From: Planctomycetota bacterium
GTDB taxonomy: Bacteria > Planctomycetota > B15-G4
Assembly (NCBI GenBank): GCA_020638905.1
Contig: JACKHP010000044.1
Location: 1-18,371, forward strand
DNA: 18,371 nt
Reading direction: 5' to 3'
Part shown: positions 1 to 7,962 of the stretch, in pieces
Layout of the letters: each line of letters opens with the position of its first letter
How positions within the stretch are numbered: the stretch's first letter is position 1
Translations under genes and position numbers: made by a program
The notes under the pieces: model-generated
Database searches by the model: none
What the model saw: the letters and a program-made list of their open reading frames with translations, nothing else
Told to the model about the DNA's origin: nothing

Positions 1-1890
1 GACGCGAACGCCGAGCAGGCCAGTCGTCAGGCCAGCATCGCCCGCGAAGTCGCCGACTTCATGAACAACGACCTGCTCGCGGCCATCTCGCCCGAGCAGC
101 AGGGATTCGACGTCACGGTGCGCGAGGTGCTGGCGATCTCGTCCTCGCGGCTCGACGGTCGCTTCGACGACGAGCCCCTCGTCGAGGCCGAGTTGCGCCG
201 GACGATCGGCACCAGCTTCGAGCGGCTCGGCGACTACGAGACCGCGCGCGGGCATCTCGAGCGCGCGCACGAACTGCTGGCCGCGCAACTCGGGGAGAAC
301 AGCGAGCCGGCCCTCTCGACGGCGTTGCTCGTCGCGTCCGTCTGGACCGAGCTGGGGCGCTTCGACGACGCGCTCGAGTCGTGCACCGACCTGATCGCGC
401 GCTGCGAAGCCGAGTTCGGACCCGACGCGACCATGACCCTCGACGCTCGTGTCCAGGTGGCGCAGGCCCATCGGGAGCGAGGCGACCTCGACCGCTCGAT
501 CGAACTGTTCGCCGAACTCGAAGGCGTCCTGCGTCGAGCGCTGGGCGACCGCCACGAGCTGACCCTCGCGATGCTCACCGCGTACTCGGGTGCGCTGCTC
601 GACAAGGGACACCTCGAGCAGGCCGAGGCGCTCCAGGCCGAGGCGCTCGAGGGCTATCGCGCAACCGTCGGGGACGGCAACCCGCGCACCCTGTCCGCGG
701 CCGACGCGCTGGGCGAGATCCTGGTGGCCGAAGGACGCTCTGCGGAAGCCGAGGAACTCCTGCTCGCCACCCAGCACACGCGCGAAGCCGTGCTCGGACC
801 GGATCACCCGGCCACGGCCAACGGACTCGGACAGCTGGGAACCCACTTCTTCCTGCAGGGCCGTGTGGCCGAAGCCGAGCAGTACTACAGAAGAGGCTAC
901 GAGATGCTGCGGCGTTCGCTCGGCAGCGAGCACCGCTTCACGTTGCAGATGGCCAACAACCTGGCGAGCGCGATGAGCGCCCTGGGTCGCGGCGAGGAAG
1001 CTCTCGAGCTGCGCGAGGCGACCCTCGAGGCGGAGCGGCGCACGCTCGGCGAGGAACATCCCTACACGATCACCACGCTGGGCAACCTGGCCGTCCTGCT
1101 GCAGGGGCTCGGGCGCTACCAGGAAGCCGAGGCGGCCTACTACGAAGCCTTCTCGCTGCGTGAGCGGGTGTACGGGGTCGACCATCCCGACACTTGGAGC
1201 GCACTCGAGAACCTCAGCGGTCTGTGGCTCGCCCAGCGCAGGTACGCCGAGTCGATCGAACTCACCGAGCGCGTGCTCGAAGGCCGCAAGCGCGTGCTGG
1301 GCGCCGACCACCCGGCCGTCGCGCGCACGCTCTTCAACCTCGGCGTCGCGGCCGAGTCGACCGGCGATCGGGAGGGCGCGCGAGCGAGGTACACAGAAGC
1401 GCTCGCCAGCGGAAGAGCGTCCGGCGCCGTCGACGTGGCCACCCGCGCCCGAGCCCAGATGGCCGGGATGAGTTTCGACGAAGGTGCCTACGCCGATGCG
1501 CAGGCCGGCTACCTCGAGGCGGTCTCCGACTGGCGCGCGTTCGGCACCGACGACCTGAACGTCGCGGATTGGCTGCACCAGGCCGGCCGCTGCGCCTACC
1601 GGCTCGAGGACTACGACGAGGCCGCGAGACTCAGCGGCGACGCGCTCGCGTTGCGCCGCGACCTGCTCGGGAGCGAGCACGGCGACACGCTGAAGTCGAT
1701 GGTCAATCTGGCCAGGATCCTGCTGGCCGCCGGTCGTTTCGAGGAGGCCGAGGAACGAGCGCTCGAGGTCCACGAGATCTATCTCGGACTGGATGGCGAG
1801 GGTGCGTCGAGCGTCGACAACGCACGCGGGTTGCTCGTGCAGGTCTACGAAGCGTGGGGGCGACCAGAGGACGCGGCGCGCTGGCGCTAG
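1..1890 (+). CDS. TPR-array protein, 3' part (probable C-terminal region of a TPR serine/threonine kinase)
   Basis: The frame is open from the first base, so this is a 5'-truncated gene and the ATG at 61 is internal. The opening residues (DANAEQASRQASIAREVADFM, then a DVTVREVL segment) match the linker that sits after the membrane segment in many planctomycete and acidobacterial Hanks-type kinases, just before their TPR arrays. About ten repeats of roughly 42 residues follow, of kinesin-light-chain/TPR_12 type, with recurring signatures such as LGxxHPxT, NLAxxLxxxGRYxEAE and YEAWGRPEDAARWR at the end. Such arrays bind protein partners; the kinase domain itself, if present, lies outside the window. 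Known relatives often carry a few more residues after the final WR, so the tail may be slightly trimmed by the transposase remnant that starts at the next base. TPR identity is certain; kinase membership is an inference. Confidence 0.88.
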   Translation, partial: DANAEQASRQASIAREVADFMNNDLLAAISPEQQGFDVTVREVLAISSSRLDGRFDDEPLVEAELRRTIGTSFERLGDYETARGHLERAHELLAAQLGENSEPALSTALLVASVWTELGRFDDALESCTDLIARCEAEFGPDATMTLDARVQVAQAHRERGDLDRSIELFAELEGVLRRALGDRHELTLAMLTAYSGALLDKGHLEQAEALQAEALEGYRATVGDGNPRTLSAADALGEILVAEGRSAEAEELLLATQHTREAVLGPDHPATANGLGQLGTHFFLQGRVAEAEQYYRRGYEMLRRSLGSEHRFTLQMANNLASAMSALGRGEEALELREATLEAERRTLGEEHPYTITTLGNLAVLLQGLGRYQEAEAAYYEAFSLRERVYGVDHPDTWSALENLSGLWLAQRRYAESIELTERVLEGRKRVLGADHPAVARTLFNLGVAAESTGDREGARARYTEALASGRASGAVDVATRARAQMAGMSFDEGAYADAQAGYLEAVSDWRAFGTDDLNVADWLHQAGRCAYRLEDYDEAARLSGDALALRRDLLGSEHGDTLKSMVNLARILLAAGRFEEAEERALEVHEIYLGLDGEGASSVDNARGLLVQVYEAWGRPEDAARWR

Positions 1891-2322
1891 GCAGCCCGTG
1901 GGTGCCGACGCAGCGCAGCGCCCGCATCATGAGCGCCAGGTTGTACGTCGCCGCTTGGAGCAGCACGCGCTTGGCCACGTTCTCGTGTCGTCGGACGTGC
2001 ACGCGCGTCAGCCTGCCGGTCTCGTAGCAGTGCGCGTGGCTGCGCTCGGCGATCTCGTCGCGCCGCTTGCGCAGACGCTGTCCTCGAGCGCCCTTCATGC
2101 GACGGCGGTTCGCGTACACGGCGTCGCGTGCCTGCTCGTTGTCCTTCCAGCGACGGCGGTCTCGGTCGGGCTGGCTCGCTTGGCTGCGCATGCCCAGCTC
2201 GGTCAGGCCGCTGAGCACGTCGTTGCTGTGGTAGCCCTTGTCGAGCACGACATCCTGCACGCCTCCTTCGATGTGCGCCGACTCGACACGACGGCGATCA
2301 CCTGCTTCATGGCCATGGAGCC
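1891..2322 (-). pseudogene. IS transposase remnant (DDE type, C-terminal part)
   Basis: Read on the minus strand, the frame encodes about 145 residues typical of the C-terminal part of a DDE transposase: HEAGDRR, then VVLDKGYHSNDVL (the DKGYHS motif), a RRRWKDNEQARDAVYANRRR segment, RLRKRRDEIAERSHAHCYETG with the late catalytic-region glutamates, and an ENVAKRVLLQAATYNLALMMRAL tail ending near a VGT motif. The family resembles IS1182/IS5-like elements widespread in planctomycetes. No start codon or N-terminal catalytic aspartate region is present, and the frame runs without its own stop into the 3' end of the neighbouring TPR gene, so both ends are missing. No terminal inverted repeats or target duplications were recognised. 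It is a decayed remnant, not a mobile copy. Confidence 0.8.
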
Positions 2323-2364
2323 ATGACGACGCGGCCCGGACACGAGGCGCGGTCGCCCGCAGCC

Positions 2365-5028
2365 TCACTCCACCCCCTCGACGTCCATGACCCACAGGTC
2401 TCCGCGTGCCTCGAACCAGGTGAACCAGACCTGCTCGGCGTCGGCGGTGAGCACCGCACCCATATCGCCGGGTCGCCCGGTGAGGTCGGTGAGCACGCGC
2501 AGCTCGCCCGAGTCGAGGTCGAGACCGGCGACCTGGCCGCCACGATGGAAGAGGATCGTGCGCGTGCCCGGCACCATGGTGCAGGCCTGCTCGGGGCCGC
2601 TGCCCGCGTACACGCGCTGGATCTCTCCGGTGTCGCTGACGAGCGCGAAGTCGCCGTCCACCATGGCGACCAGGGTGTGGTCGTCGACCCAGACGCTGGA
2701 CTGCGTGGGGACGCCGATGACGTCCGTCGTGGTGAGGATGGGCCGCGGGTCCCACGGCTCGACGGCCGTGAGCATGAGCTGCGGCTGCGCGTCGCCCCAG
2801 CGCACGTAGGCGATGCGTGAGCCGTCGGGCGACCACTTGCCGAACCAGTCGGAGCCAGGCGCGTCGGTGAGCTGGCGCGCCGGGCCGCCGGCGCCGGGCA
2901 TGATCCAGAGGTCGCGGTTGCCCGTGCGGTAGCTGTAGAACAGGATCTGTTCGCCGTCGGGGGACCACTGCGCGTACCAGTCGGGCGACGGGTCCGTGGT
3001 GAACTGGCGCATGGCGCCGCCGGCCGCCGGCATGATCCAGAGGTCGTCGTTGCCGCCGCGATCCGTGGTCAAGGCCAGCGACTGCCCGTCGGGCGAGAGA
3101 TCCGCGAATTCGACCACCGCCTCGTCGTAGGTGACCTGGCGCGCGTCCGTCCAGGTGGCGGGGCGCTCGCCTCCGAACGGGATGCGCCAGACATTGCTGA
3201 CGACGCGGCCCCTGCAGTAGGCGAGCTGCGAGCCGTCGGGCGAGAAGGCGGCGTCCCACATGCCCAGGCCCGCCGTGAGCGTGACGGGCTCGCCCACGGG
3301 GCTGCCGTCCTCGTCCAGGCGCTGGCGCCACAGGTCCATGGTGCCGCCCTGGTTGCTCACGTAGTGCAGCGCGCGGCCGTCCGCCGTGAAGCCCGGGCAG
3401 CGCGCCAGCGTGCGCCCGTCGGTGAGCGGGACGTAGGTCCGGTCCGCCTCCCGCAGCAGCCACAGCCGGCTGGTGTCGGAGTTGATCGGGTCGTCCACGG
3501 CGACGAAGGCGAACAGCCGCTCGTCGCGGCTCCAGGCCAGACCGGAGCGATCCCGCTGCGGGTCCGCCTGCAACGGGATCTCGCGCAGGGTCTCGCCCGA
3601 GAGCGCGCTCACGCGGATCGACCAGTCGCTGCCGTCGACGCGGTGGAGCCTGGCCATGCGGCGGCCGTCGGACGACCACTGGACCGGCCCCTGGCTGGTC
3701 TCCCCGGGGATCAGCAGGCGCGCCGGCCCGCTCAGTGCGGGCGTCGCGTACAGCCCGGTGCGGGCGGGCCGCTCGACGTCGATGATGGAGAACACGATCG
3801 TCGTCCCGTCGGGCGAGAGGCTGGGCTGGAAGCAGATGCCGGGGACGTCGGCCGTTCGGTTCACCGGCGAGCCGGCACCGATCTGGGTGACCCAGATGTC
3901 CTGCTCGCCCGAGCCGTCGGCGTCCGAGCTGGCCTGGAACGCGATCAGCCCGCCCTGACCCGACCAGCTCGGGGCGGTCTCGGCGCCCACGGCGCTCGTG
4001 ATCTGGCGCGGGTTCGTCAGGCGGGGGATCGCGCTCGGGCCGCCGCCCCCTCCCGCGGGACCGAAGGCGTCGCGCGCCAGCCAGGCCGCGGTGGCGACCA
4101 GCAGCACGATGCCGAGCCGGCGCAGCGCGCGGGTCCCGCCGGCGCGTCGCCCACCCGCCGTCGCCGGCGGCACCATGCCGCTGTCCGTCGTGCGCTTGAA
4201 GTGCCGCAGGTCGGCGGCCAGCTCGGCCATGCCCTGGTAGCGCTCGGCCGGGTCCTTGCGCAGCGCCTTGTCCACGATGCGCACGAAGTCGCTGGGCAGG
4301 TCGCGGCGCACGCGGCCCAGCGGCTCGGGCTCGCCGCGCAACACCTTGTCGAGGGTCTCCTGGACCGTCGTGCCCAGGAAGGCCGGCTTGCCGGCCGCCA
4401 TCTCGTAGAGCAGCGCGCCGAAGGCGAACACGTCCGCGCGCGCGTCCACCGGCTTGCCCAGCGCCTGCTCGGGCGACATGGCCGAGGGCGTGCCCATGAC
4501 CGCGCCGCTGAGCGTGAGCGTCGTGCTCTGGTCGTCGTGCGGGCGCGGATCGTCCTCGCCGCGCAGCACCTTGGCCAGGCCGAAGTCGAGCAGCTTGGCG
4601 TGGCCGCGCGTGGTCACGATCACGTTGCCGGGCTTGAGGTCGCGGTGGATCACGCCGCGCTCGTGGGCGTACTCGAGCGCGTCGGCCAGGGGCACGGCGA
4701 TGTCGGCCAGCTCGGCCAGCGGCAGGCGGCGCTCCGCGAGCAGCTCGTTCAGCGGCCGGCCCTCGAGGTACTCCTGGGCGATGTAGTCGCGGCCGGCCGC
4801 CTCGCCGACGTCGTAGACCGTGGTGATGTTCGGGTGATTGAGCGTCGCGGCGGCGCGGGCCTCACGCAGGAAGCGGCTGCGACGGTCGGGGTCCTCGGCC
4901 AGCTCGGGCGGCAGCAGCTTCAGGGCGACCTTGCGGTCGAGCTTGGGGTCGCGCGCCAGGTGCACCTCGCCCATGCCGCCGCGGCCGATCAGGCCCAGCA
5001 GCTCGTAGGGACCCAGCGTCTCGCTCAA
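2365..5028 (-). CDS. Serine/threonine protein kinase with WD40-like (PD40/TolB-type) beta-propeller
   Basis: Membrane-anchored Hanks-type kinase of about 887 residues, predicted to phosphorylate Ser/Thr on cytoplasmic targets while an external propeller senses or binds a ligand. The glycine loop GLIGRGGMGEV is at residues 12-22, the ATP lysine in VALK near 37, the catalytic HRDLKPGN at 128-135 and DFG at 148-150. The P+1 loop reads GTPSAMSPEQ, with Ala where Tyr is usual. A short hydrophobic segment (LGIVLLVATAAWLA, about 306-319) is followed by a Gly-rich linker. From about residue 340 to the end there are eight or more WSPDGxxIxF-type propeller blades. I chose the TTG at 5028: it gives the standard leader MSETLGPYELLGLIG and has GAGG seven bases upstream. 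ATG at 5058 is the alternative. The ATG at 5217 would add 63 residues without family resemblance. The gene is monocistronic and divergent from the FG-GAP gene. Confidence 0.93.
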   Translation of the reverse strand: MSETLGPYELLGLIGRGGMGEVHLARDPKLDRKVALKLLPPELAEDPDRRSRFLREARAAATLNHPNITTVYDVGEAAGRDYIAQEYLEGRPLNELLAERRLPLAELADIAVPLADALEYAHERGVIHRDLKPGNVIVTTRGHAKLLDFGLAKVLRGEDDPRPHDDQSTTLTLSGAVMGTPSAMSPEQALGKPVDARADVFAFGALLYEMAAGKPAFLGTTVQETLDKVLRGEPEPLGRVRRDLPSDFVRIVDKALRKDPAERYQGMAELAADLRHFKRTTDSGMVPPATAGGRRAGGTRALRRLGIVLLVATAAWLARDAFGPAGGGGGPSAIPRLTNPRQITSAVGAETAPSWSGQGGLIAFQASSDADGSGEQDIWVTQIGAGSPVNRTADVPGICFQPSLSPDGTTIVFSIIDVERPARTGLYATPALSGPARLLIPGETSQGPVQWSSDGRRMARLHRVDGSDWSIRVSALSGETLREIPLQADPQRDRSGLAWSRDERLFAFVAVDDPINSDTSRLWLLREADRTYVPLTDGRTLARCPGFTADGRALHYVSNQGGTMDLWRQRLDEDGSPVGEPVTLTAGLGMWDAAFSPDGSQLAYCRGRVVSNVWRIPFGGERPATWTDARQVTYDEAVVEFADLSPDGQSLALTTDRGGNDDLWIMPAAGGAMRQFTTDPSPDWYAQWSPDGEQILFYSYRTGNRDLWIMPGAGGPARQLTDAPGSDWFGKWSPDGSRIAYVRWGDAQPQLMLTAVEPWDPRPILTTTDVIGVPTQSSVWVDDHTLVAMVDGDFALVSDTGEIQRVYAGSGPEQACTMVPGTRTILFHRGGQVAGLDLDSGELRVLTDLTGRPGDMGAVLTADAEQVWFTWFEARGDLWVMDVEGVE

Positions 5029-5031
5029 CGG

Positions 5032-5039
5032 CCTGCCTC
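5032..5039 (-). promoter_or_regulatory. Ribosome binding site favouring the TTG start of the kinase gene
   Basis: The minus strand reads GAGGCAGG, with GAGG seven bases before the TTG at 5028. No comparable site precedes the ATG at 5058, whose upstream bases are only GGCCGGG-type sequence. Confidence 0.45.
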
Positions 5040-5072
5040 GCACGCGGTTCCGGCACATCCCGGCCGGCGCCC

Positions 5073-5078
5073 ATGCTA
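5073..5078 (-). promoter_or_regulatory. Possible -10 element upstream of the kinase gene
   Basis: TAGCAT on the minus strand (within CAGTAGCATGGG) resembles a sigma-70 -10 box in otherwise GC-rich sequence. It would place transcription start near 5066, giving a leader of about 38 bases to the TTG start. No convincing -35 element is seen, so this is tentative. A 7-bp GC hairpin at 5175-5191 (GGCGCGC, loop GGC, GCGCGCC) also lies in this divergent intergenic stretch. Confidence 0.25.
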
Positions 5079-5245
5079 CTGGCCCGCGAACGGGAGGGCG
5101 ACGCGCCGATTCGGCGGCCGGCGGTGCGAGGCCGCGCCGGTGTCTCGAGCAAGGCGTGTGGTTGCACCGATGACGGCGCGCGGCGCGCGCCAGCGGCGGG
5201 AGCTGGTCGAGGCGCACCTGCGCGAGCGATCAGGAGTCGCGTCAT

Positions 5246-6781
5246 GCTGAGGATCCGTCCGTTCCGCCGCAGGCCCTGGCCGAGTTCGGCACCTCCGTCG
5301 CCGTCGCCGGCGACGTCGCACTGATCGGCGCGCCGGGTTGGACGCCCGTCGGCGGGGCGCCCGAGGGCGCGGCCTTCGTCTCCACCTGGACCGGCTCGGC
5401 CTGGGTCACGAGCCAGCTGCCGAGCCCGGCGCTCACGCCCGGGAGCCGCTTCGGCCAGGACGTCGCCATGAACGAGGACGCCAGCGTGCTCGTGGTGGGC
5501 GCGCCGCTGCATGACGGCGGCGTCGTCGACGGCGGCAAGGTCGTCGTCTACGAGTGGGACGTCGGCCTGCAGACCTGGGTGCCCACGCTCGACGTCGACG
5601 GCGGCTTCGCGAGCGGTCTGTTCGGCTGGTCGGTCTCCGCCAGCGGCGACTTCGTCGCGGCCAGCGAGCCGGGTGGCGCGTTCGGCTTCGGCGATGTGGT
5701 CATCACGCGCCGCACGGCGCCCGCCCCCTGGGTCGGCGACGGCTTCCTGGCCGGCAGCGAGTTCCTCGGCTCGTACGGCTTCGACGTGGCCATCGACGTC
5801 GACGCGACGAGCGGCGCCATGGTGCTCGCCGTGGGCGCGCCGCTGCAGGACGTGCTCGGCGTGCAGGACCAGGGCGTGGTCGACGTCTACGAGCGCCAGG
5901 GCGGCGCCTGGCCCCTGCGCGAGGAGCTGACGACCTTCGGCACCGGCCTGCACGCGTTCAGCGGCTGGTCCGTGGACGTGTGCGACGGGCAGCTGCTGAT
6001 GGGCGTGCCCGGCTCGATGGACATCCCCGGCGGTCGTGCCCTGGCGTATCGCTGGGACGGCGCCCACTACGGGCTCACCCTGTCGCACTGGGAGAACCAG
6101 GCCGGCTCGCGACTCGGGCAGTCCGTGGCCCTGGGCTCCGAGTACGGGCTCGTCGGCGCGCCGGGCAACGACCCGCTCGGCCTGGGTGCCGACACGGGCC
6201 GCGTGTCGGTCTTCCAGCGCAATCCGCTGGGCGACTGGGCTGGCGACGGGCTGTTCTGGACGGGCGGCGCCCCGGCGGCCGGCGCGCAGTTCGGGTTCGC
6301 CACGGCCCTGGGCGACGCGCGCGCCCTGCTGGGCCAGCCGTTCGCCAGTTCGGGCGGGCTGGCCTCGGCCGGCCGCGTCTGCGCCGTCGACCTGACCAGC
6401 GAACTGGTGCACACCGACCTCGGCTCCGACCTGGCCGGCACGGCCGGCCAGACACCCGAGCTGACCGGCGTCGGCGGCATGTGCGACAAGCCCATCCAGT
6501 GGCTGGCGGCGAGCAAGATCCTCCCCGGCGCCTCGGTCTGGCTGGTCCTCGGCGTCGGGCCCGACCCGCTGCCGTTCAAGGGCGGCGTGCTCGTGCCGCG
6601 GCCCGACATCGTGCTGCCGCTCGGACCCAGCCTGCCGAGCGGCAACGTGTGGCTCGCCTTCCTCGTGCCGACCGGCCTGCCGGCGTACAGCCTCTGGTGG
6701 CAGCTCTGGGTGGTCGACCCCGGCGGGTTCGCGGGCTTCGCCGCGACCAACGCCCTGCGCGCGGACTACCCGGCGTACTGA
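5246..6781 (+). CDS. FG-GAP repeat protein (integrin alpha-like propeller), 5' end broken
   Basis: The product is a predicted cell-surface or secreted beta-propeller. FG-GAP-like repeats recur: ALAEFGTSVAVAGDVALIGAPG, SRFGQDVAMNEDASVLVVGAPL, LFGWSVSASGDFVAASEPGG, SYGFDVAIDVD, SRLGQSVALGSEYGLVGAPGN and QFGFATALGDARALLGQP. The C-terminal 115 residues, ending WWQLWVVDPGGFAGFAATNALRADYPAY, match the module found at the end of many planctomycete FG-GAP and PQQ-like surface proteins. The frame is open from 5174, but no ATG, GTG or TTG occurs in it before 5468, although propeller sequence clearly begins near 5276. An AGGAG (5232-5236) followed by ATG at 5244 is in a different frame that stops at 5324. 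The gene has therefore lost its signal peptide and start through a deletion or frameshift, unless the assembly is wrong there. An automatic call would start at 5468, inside a repeat. It may be a pseudogene. Confidence 0.82.
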   Translation, partial: AEDPSVPPQALAEFGTSVAVAGDVALIGAPGWTPVGGAPEGAAFVSTWTGSAWVTSQLPSPALTPGSRFGQDVAMNEDASVLVVGAPLHDGGVVDGGKVVVYEWDVGLQTWVPTLDVDGGFASGLFGWSVSASGDFVAASEPGGAFGFGDVVITRRTAPAPWVGDGFLAGSEFLGSYGFDVAIDVDATSGAMVLAVGAPLQDVLGVQDQGVVDVYERQGGAWPLREELTTFGTGLHAFSGWSVDVCDGQLLMGVPGSMDIPGGRALAYRWDGAHYGLTLSHWENQAGSRLGQSVALGSEYGLVGAPGNDPLGLGADTGRVSVFQRNPLGDWAGDGLFWTGGAPAAGAQFGFATALGDARALLGQPFASSGGLASAGRVCAVDLTSELVHTDLGSDLAGTAGQTPELTGVGGMCDKPIQWLAASKILPGASVWLVLGVGPDPLPFKGGVLVPRPDIVLPLGPSLPSGNVWLAFLVPTGLPAYSLWWQLWVVDPGGFAGFAATNALRADYPAY

Positions 6782-6823
6782 CCGGCGGTCGGCGCGCGGC
6801 ACGCGACGCCGCCCGTCGCCTGG

Positions 6824-6837
6824 CCCGGTGCTCCGGG
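6824..6837 (+). terminator. Candidate terminator hairpin after the FG-GAP gene
   Basis: CCCGG, loop TGCT, CCGGG forms a 5-bp stem followed by TTGTTG, about 43 bases after the FG-GAP stop codon. The stem is short and the T tract is interrupted, so support is weak. Confidence 0.3.
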
Positions 6838-6973
6838 TTGTTGCGCGGCGCGGCCGAGGATCCGTTGACGATGGTGCCGTCACCGATCGGCGGGTGGGGG
6901 CCGGTGATCTCGATGTCGTCGCGTGTTCTGCGTGTGAGGATGGGCGGTCGCGCGACCTCGACGGGCGGGGCTC

Positions 6974-7007
6974 AGCCCGGCCCGGGCTCCCCGCGGGCCC
7001 CTCGCGG
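6974..7007 (-). terminator. Tandem GC hairpins downstream of the MCE operon
   Basis: AGCCCGG-C-CCGGGCT (6974-6988) is a near-perfect dyad, and CCGCG, loop of seven, CGCGG (6991-7007) is a second. They lie 35-70 bases beyond the operon's last stop codon on the minus strand. There is no U tract, so an intrinsic terminator is possible but unproven. The rest of the convergent gap 6782-7041 holds nothing I recognise. Confidence 0.35.
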
Positions 7008-7041
7008 CGCTCCCCGCCGTTGGGCGGATCGGGGCTGGAGC

Positions 7042-7962
7042 CTACTCCCCGGCCGGCGGCGTGGGGGCGAGCTGTGCGTCCAGTTCGAGCACCAGCTGCT
7101 CGAGGCGCCGGGCCAGGTCGAGTCCCTGCTCGCCGAGTCCCTCCACCTGGGCCATGAGGGCCGCGATGGCCTCGCGGGCGAGCGGGAGGGCGACCTCCGC
7201 GCGCTGGCGCGCGTGCTCCGTGCGGGCGGCGCGATGCAGGCGGTCCGCTCCGTCCAGCGTGCGTCCCGCGCGCAGCCAGGAGCGCCCAGCCAGGGCCAGG
7301 GCCTCGGCCATCAGGCCGTACTCCGAGCGCTCCTGGCGCGCCGTCGCCTCGCGGTCGAAGGCCCGCGCGGCCGCCTCGTCCTCGCCGCGCGCCTCGTGCA
7401 GGCGCGCGGCGAGGCGCAGGGCGCCCGGCGTGTCGGCTCCGTCCTCCCGGGCGGCCTCGAGCTCGGCCTCGGCCGCGGGAAGGTCCGCGCGCCGCAGCCA
7501 GGCCAGGCCCGCCAGGACGTGCGCCTCCTGACGCACCACGGGCGGCGCGTCGGGGTCGGCCACGGCCTGCGCGCAGGCGGCCAGCGCCTCGTCCGGACGG
7601 TCCGCGGCCAGTTCCGTGCGGGCGCGCAGCACGTCGACCTCGGAGGTGTCCCGGTTCGCGCGGGCCAACTCGTGGCGGGCCTCCAGCAGCAGTCCGCGGG
7701 TGCTCTCGCCCTTCCCGAGGGCGTAGCGCACCGCCGCCAGGTTGTAGGCAGCGTTGCCGATCTTGCCCGCGTCGTCCGTGCGTCGGGCCTCGCTCAGCAG
7801 GCGCTCGAAGGCCAGCTCGGCGTAGGGCAGTTCCTGGCGGTCGAAGGCGCCCCGAGCCACCTCCTCGAGGCGGCCGAACTCGAAGTCGACCGGGCTCTCG
7901 GGAGGGCGGGTCGCGCCGCAGGCGGCCAGCGGCAGGCAGAGCAGCAGCGTCACGGTGCGCAT
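7042..7962 (-). CDS. TPR-like lipoprotein of the MCE operon
   Basis: This 306-residue protein begins MRTVTLLLCLPLAACGAT, a lipoprotein signal peptide with lipobox LAAC and lipidation cysteine at residue 15. The remainder is Ala/Glu/Arg-rich helical-hairpin sequence. TPR-type units are recognisable, such as AYNLAAVRYALGKGESTRGLLLEARHEL, RTELAADRPDEALAACAQAV and EAHVLAGLAWLRRADLPAAEAELEAARE. It should sit on the periplasmic face of a membrane and act as a scaffold. Its ATG overlaps the TGA of the MlaD-like gene (TGATG) and is preceded by GGGAGGG, so it is translationally coupled as the last gene of the operon. Mla, Pqi and Mce operons usually have MlaC or an ABC-type auxiliary lipoprotein (PqiC/LptL) here. 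This protein does not look like either, so the link to lipid transport rests on the operon. Confidence 0.85.
   Translation of the reverse strand: MRTVTLLLCLPLAACGATRPPESPVDFEFGRLEEVARGAFDRQELPYAELAFERLLSEARRTDDAGKIGNAAYNLAAVRYALGKGESTRGLLLEARHELARANRDTSEVDVLRARTELAADRPDEALAACAQAVADPDAPPVVRQEAHVLAGLAWLRRADLPAAEAELEAAREDGADTPGALRLAARLHEARGEDEAAARAFDREATARQERSEYGLMAEALALAGRSWLRAGRTLDGADRLHRAARTEHARQRAEVALPLAREAIAALMAQVEGLGEQGLDLARRLEQLVLELDAQLAPTPPAGE

Noticed and set aside
61..63. ATG at 61 as start of the TPR gene
   Set aside because: The frame stays open to the window edge with family-typical residues before it, so the gene begins outside the window.
3364..5250. A 628-residue open frame antisense to the kinase
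   Set aside because: It is a shadow of the kinase gene; its residues show no family motifs, whereas the other strand has all kinase motifs.
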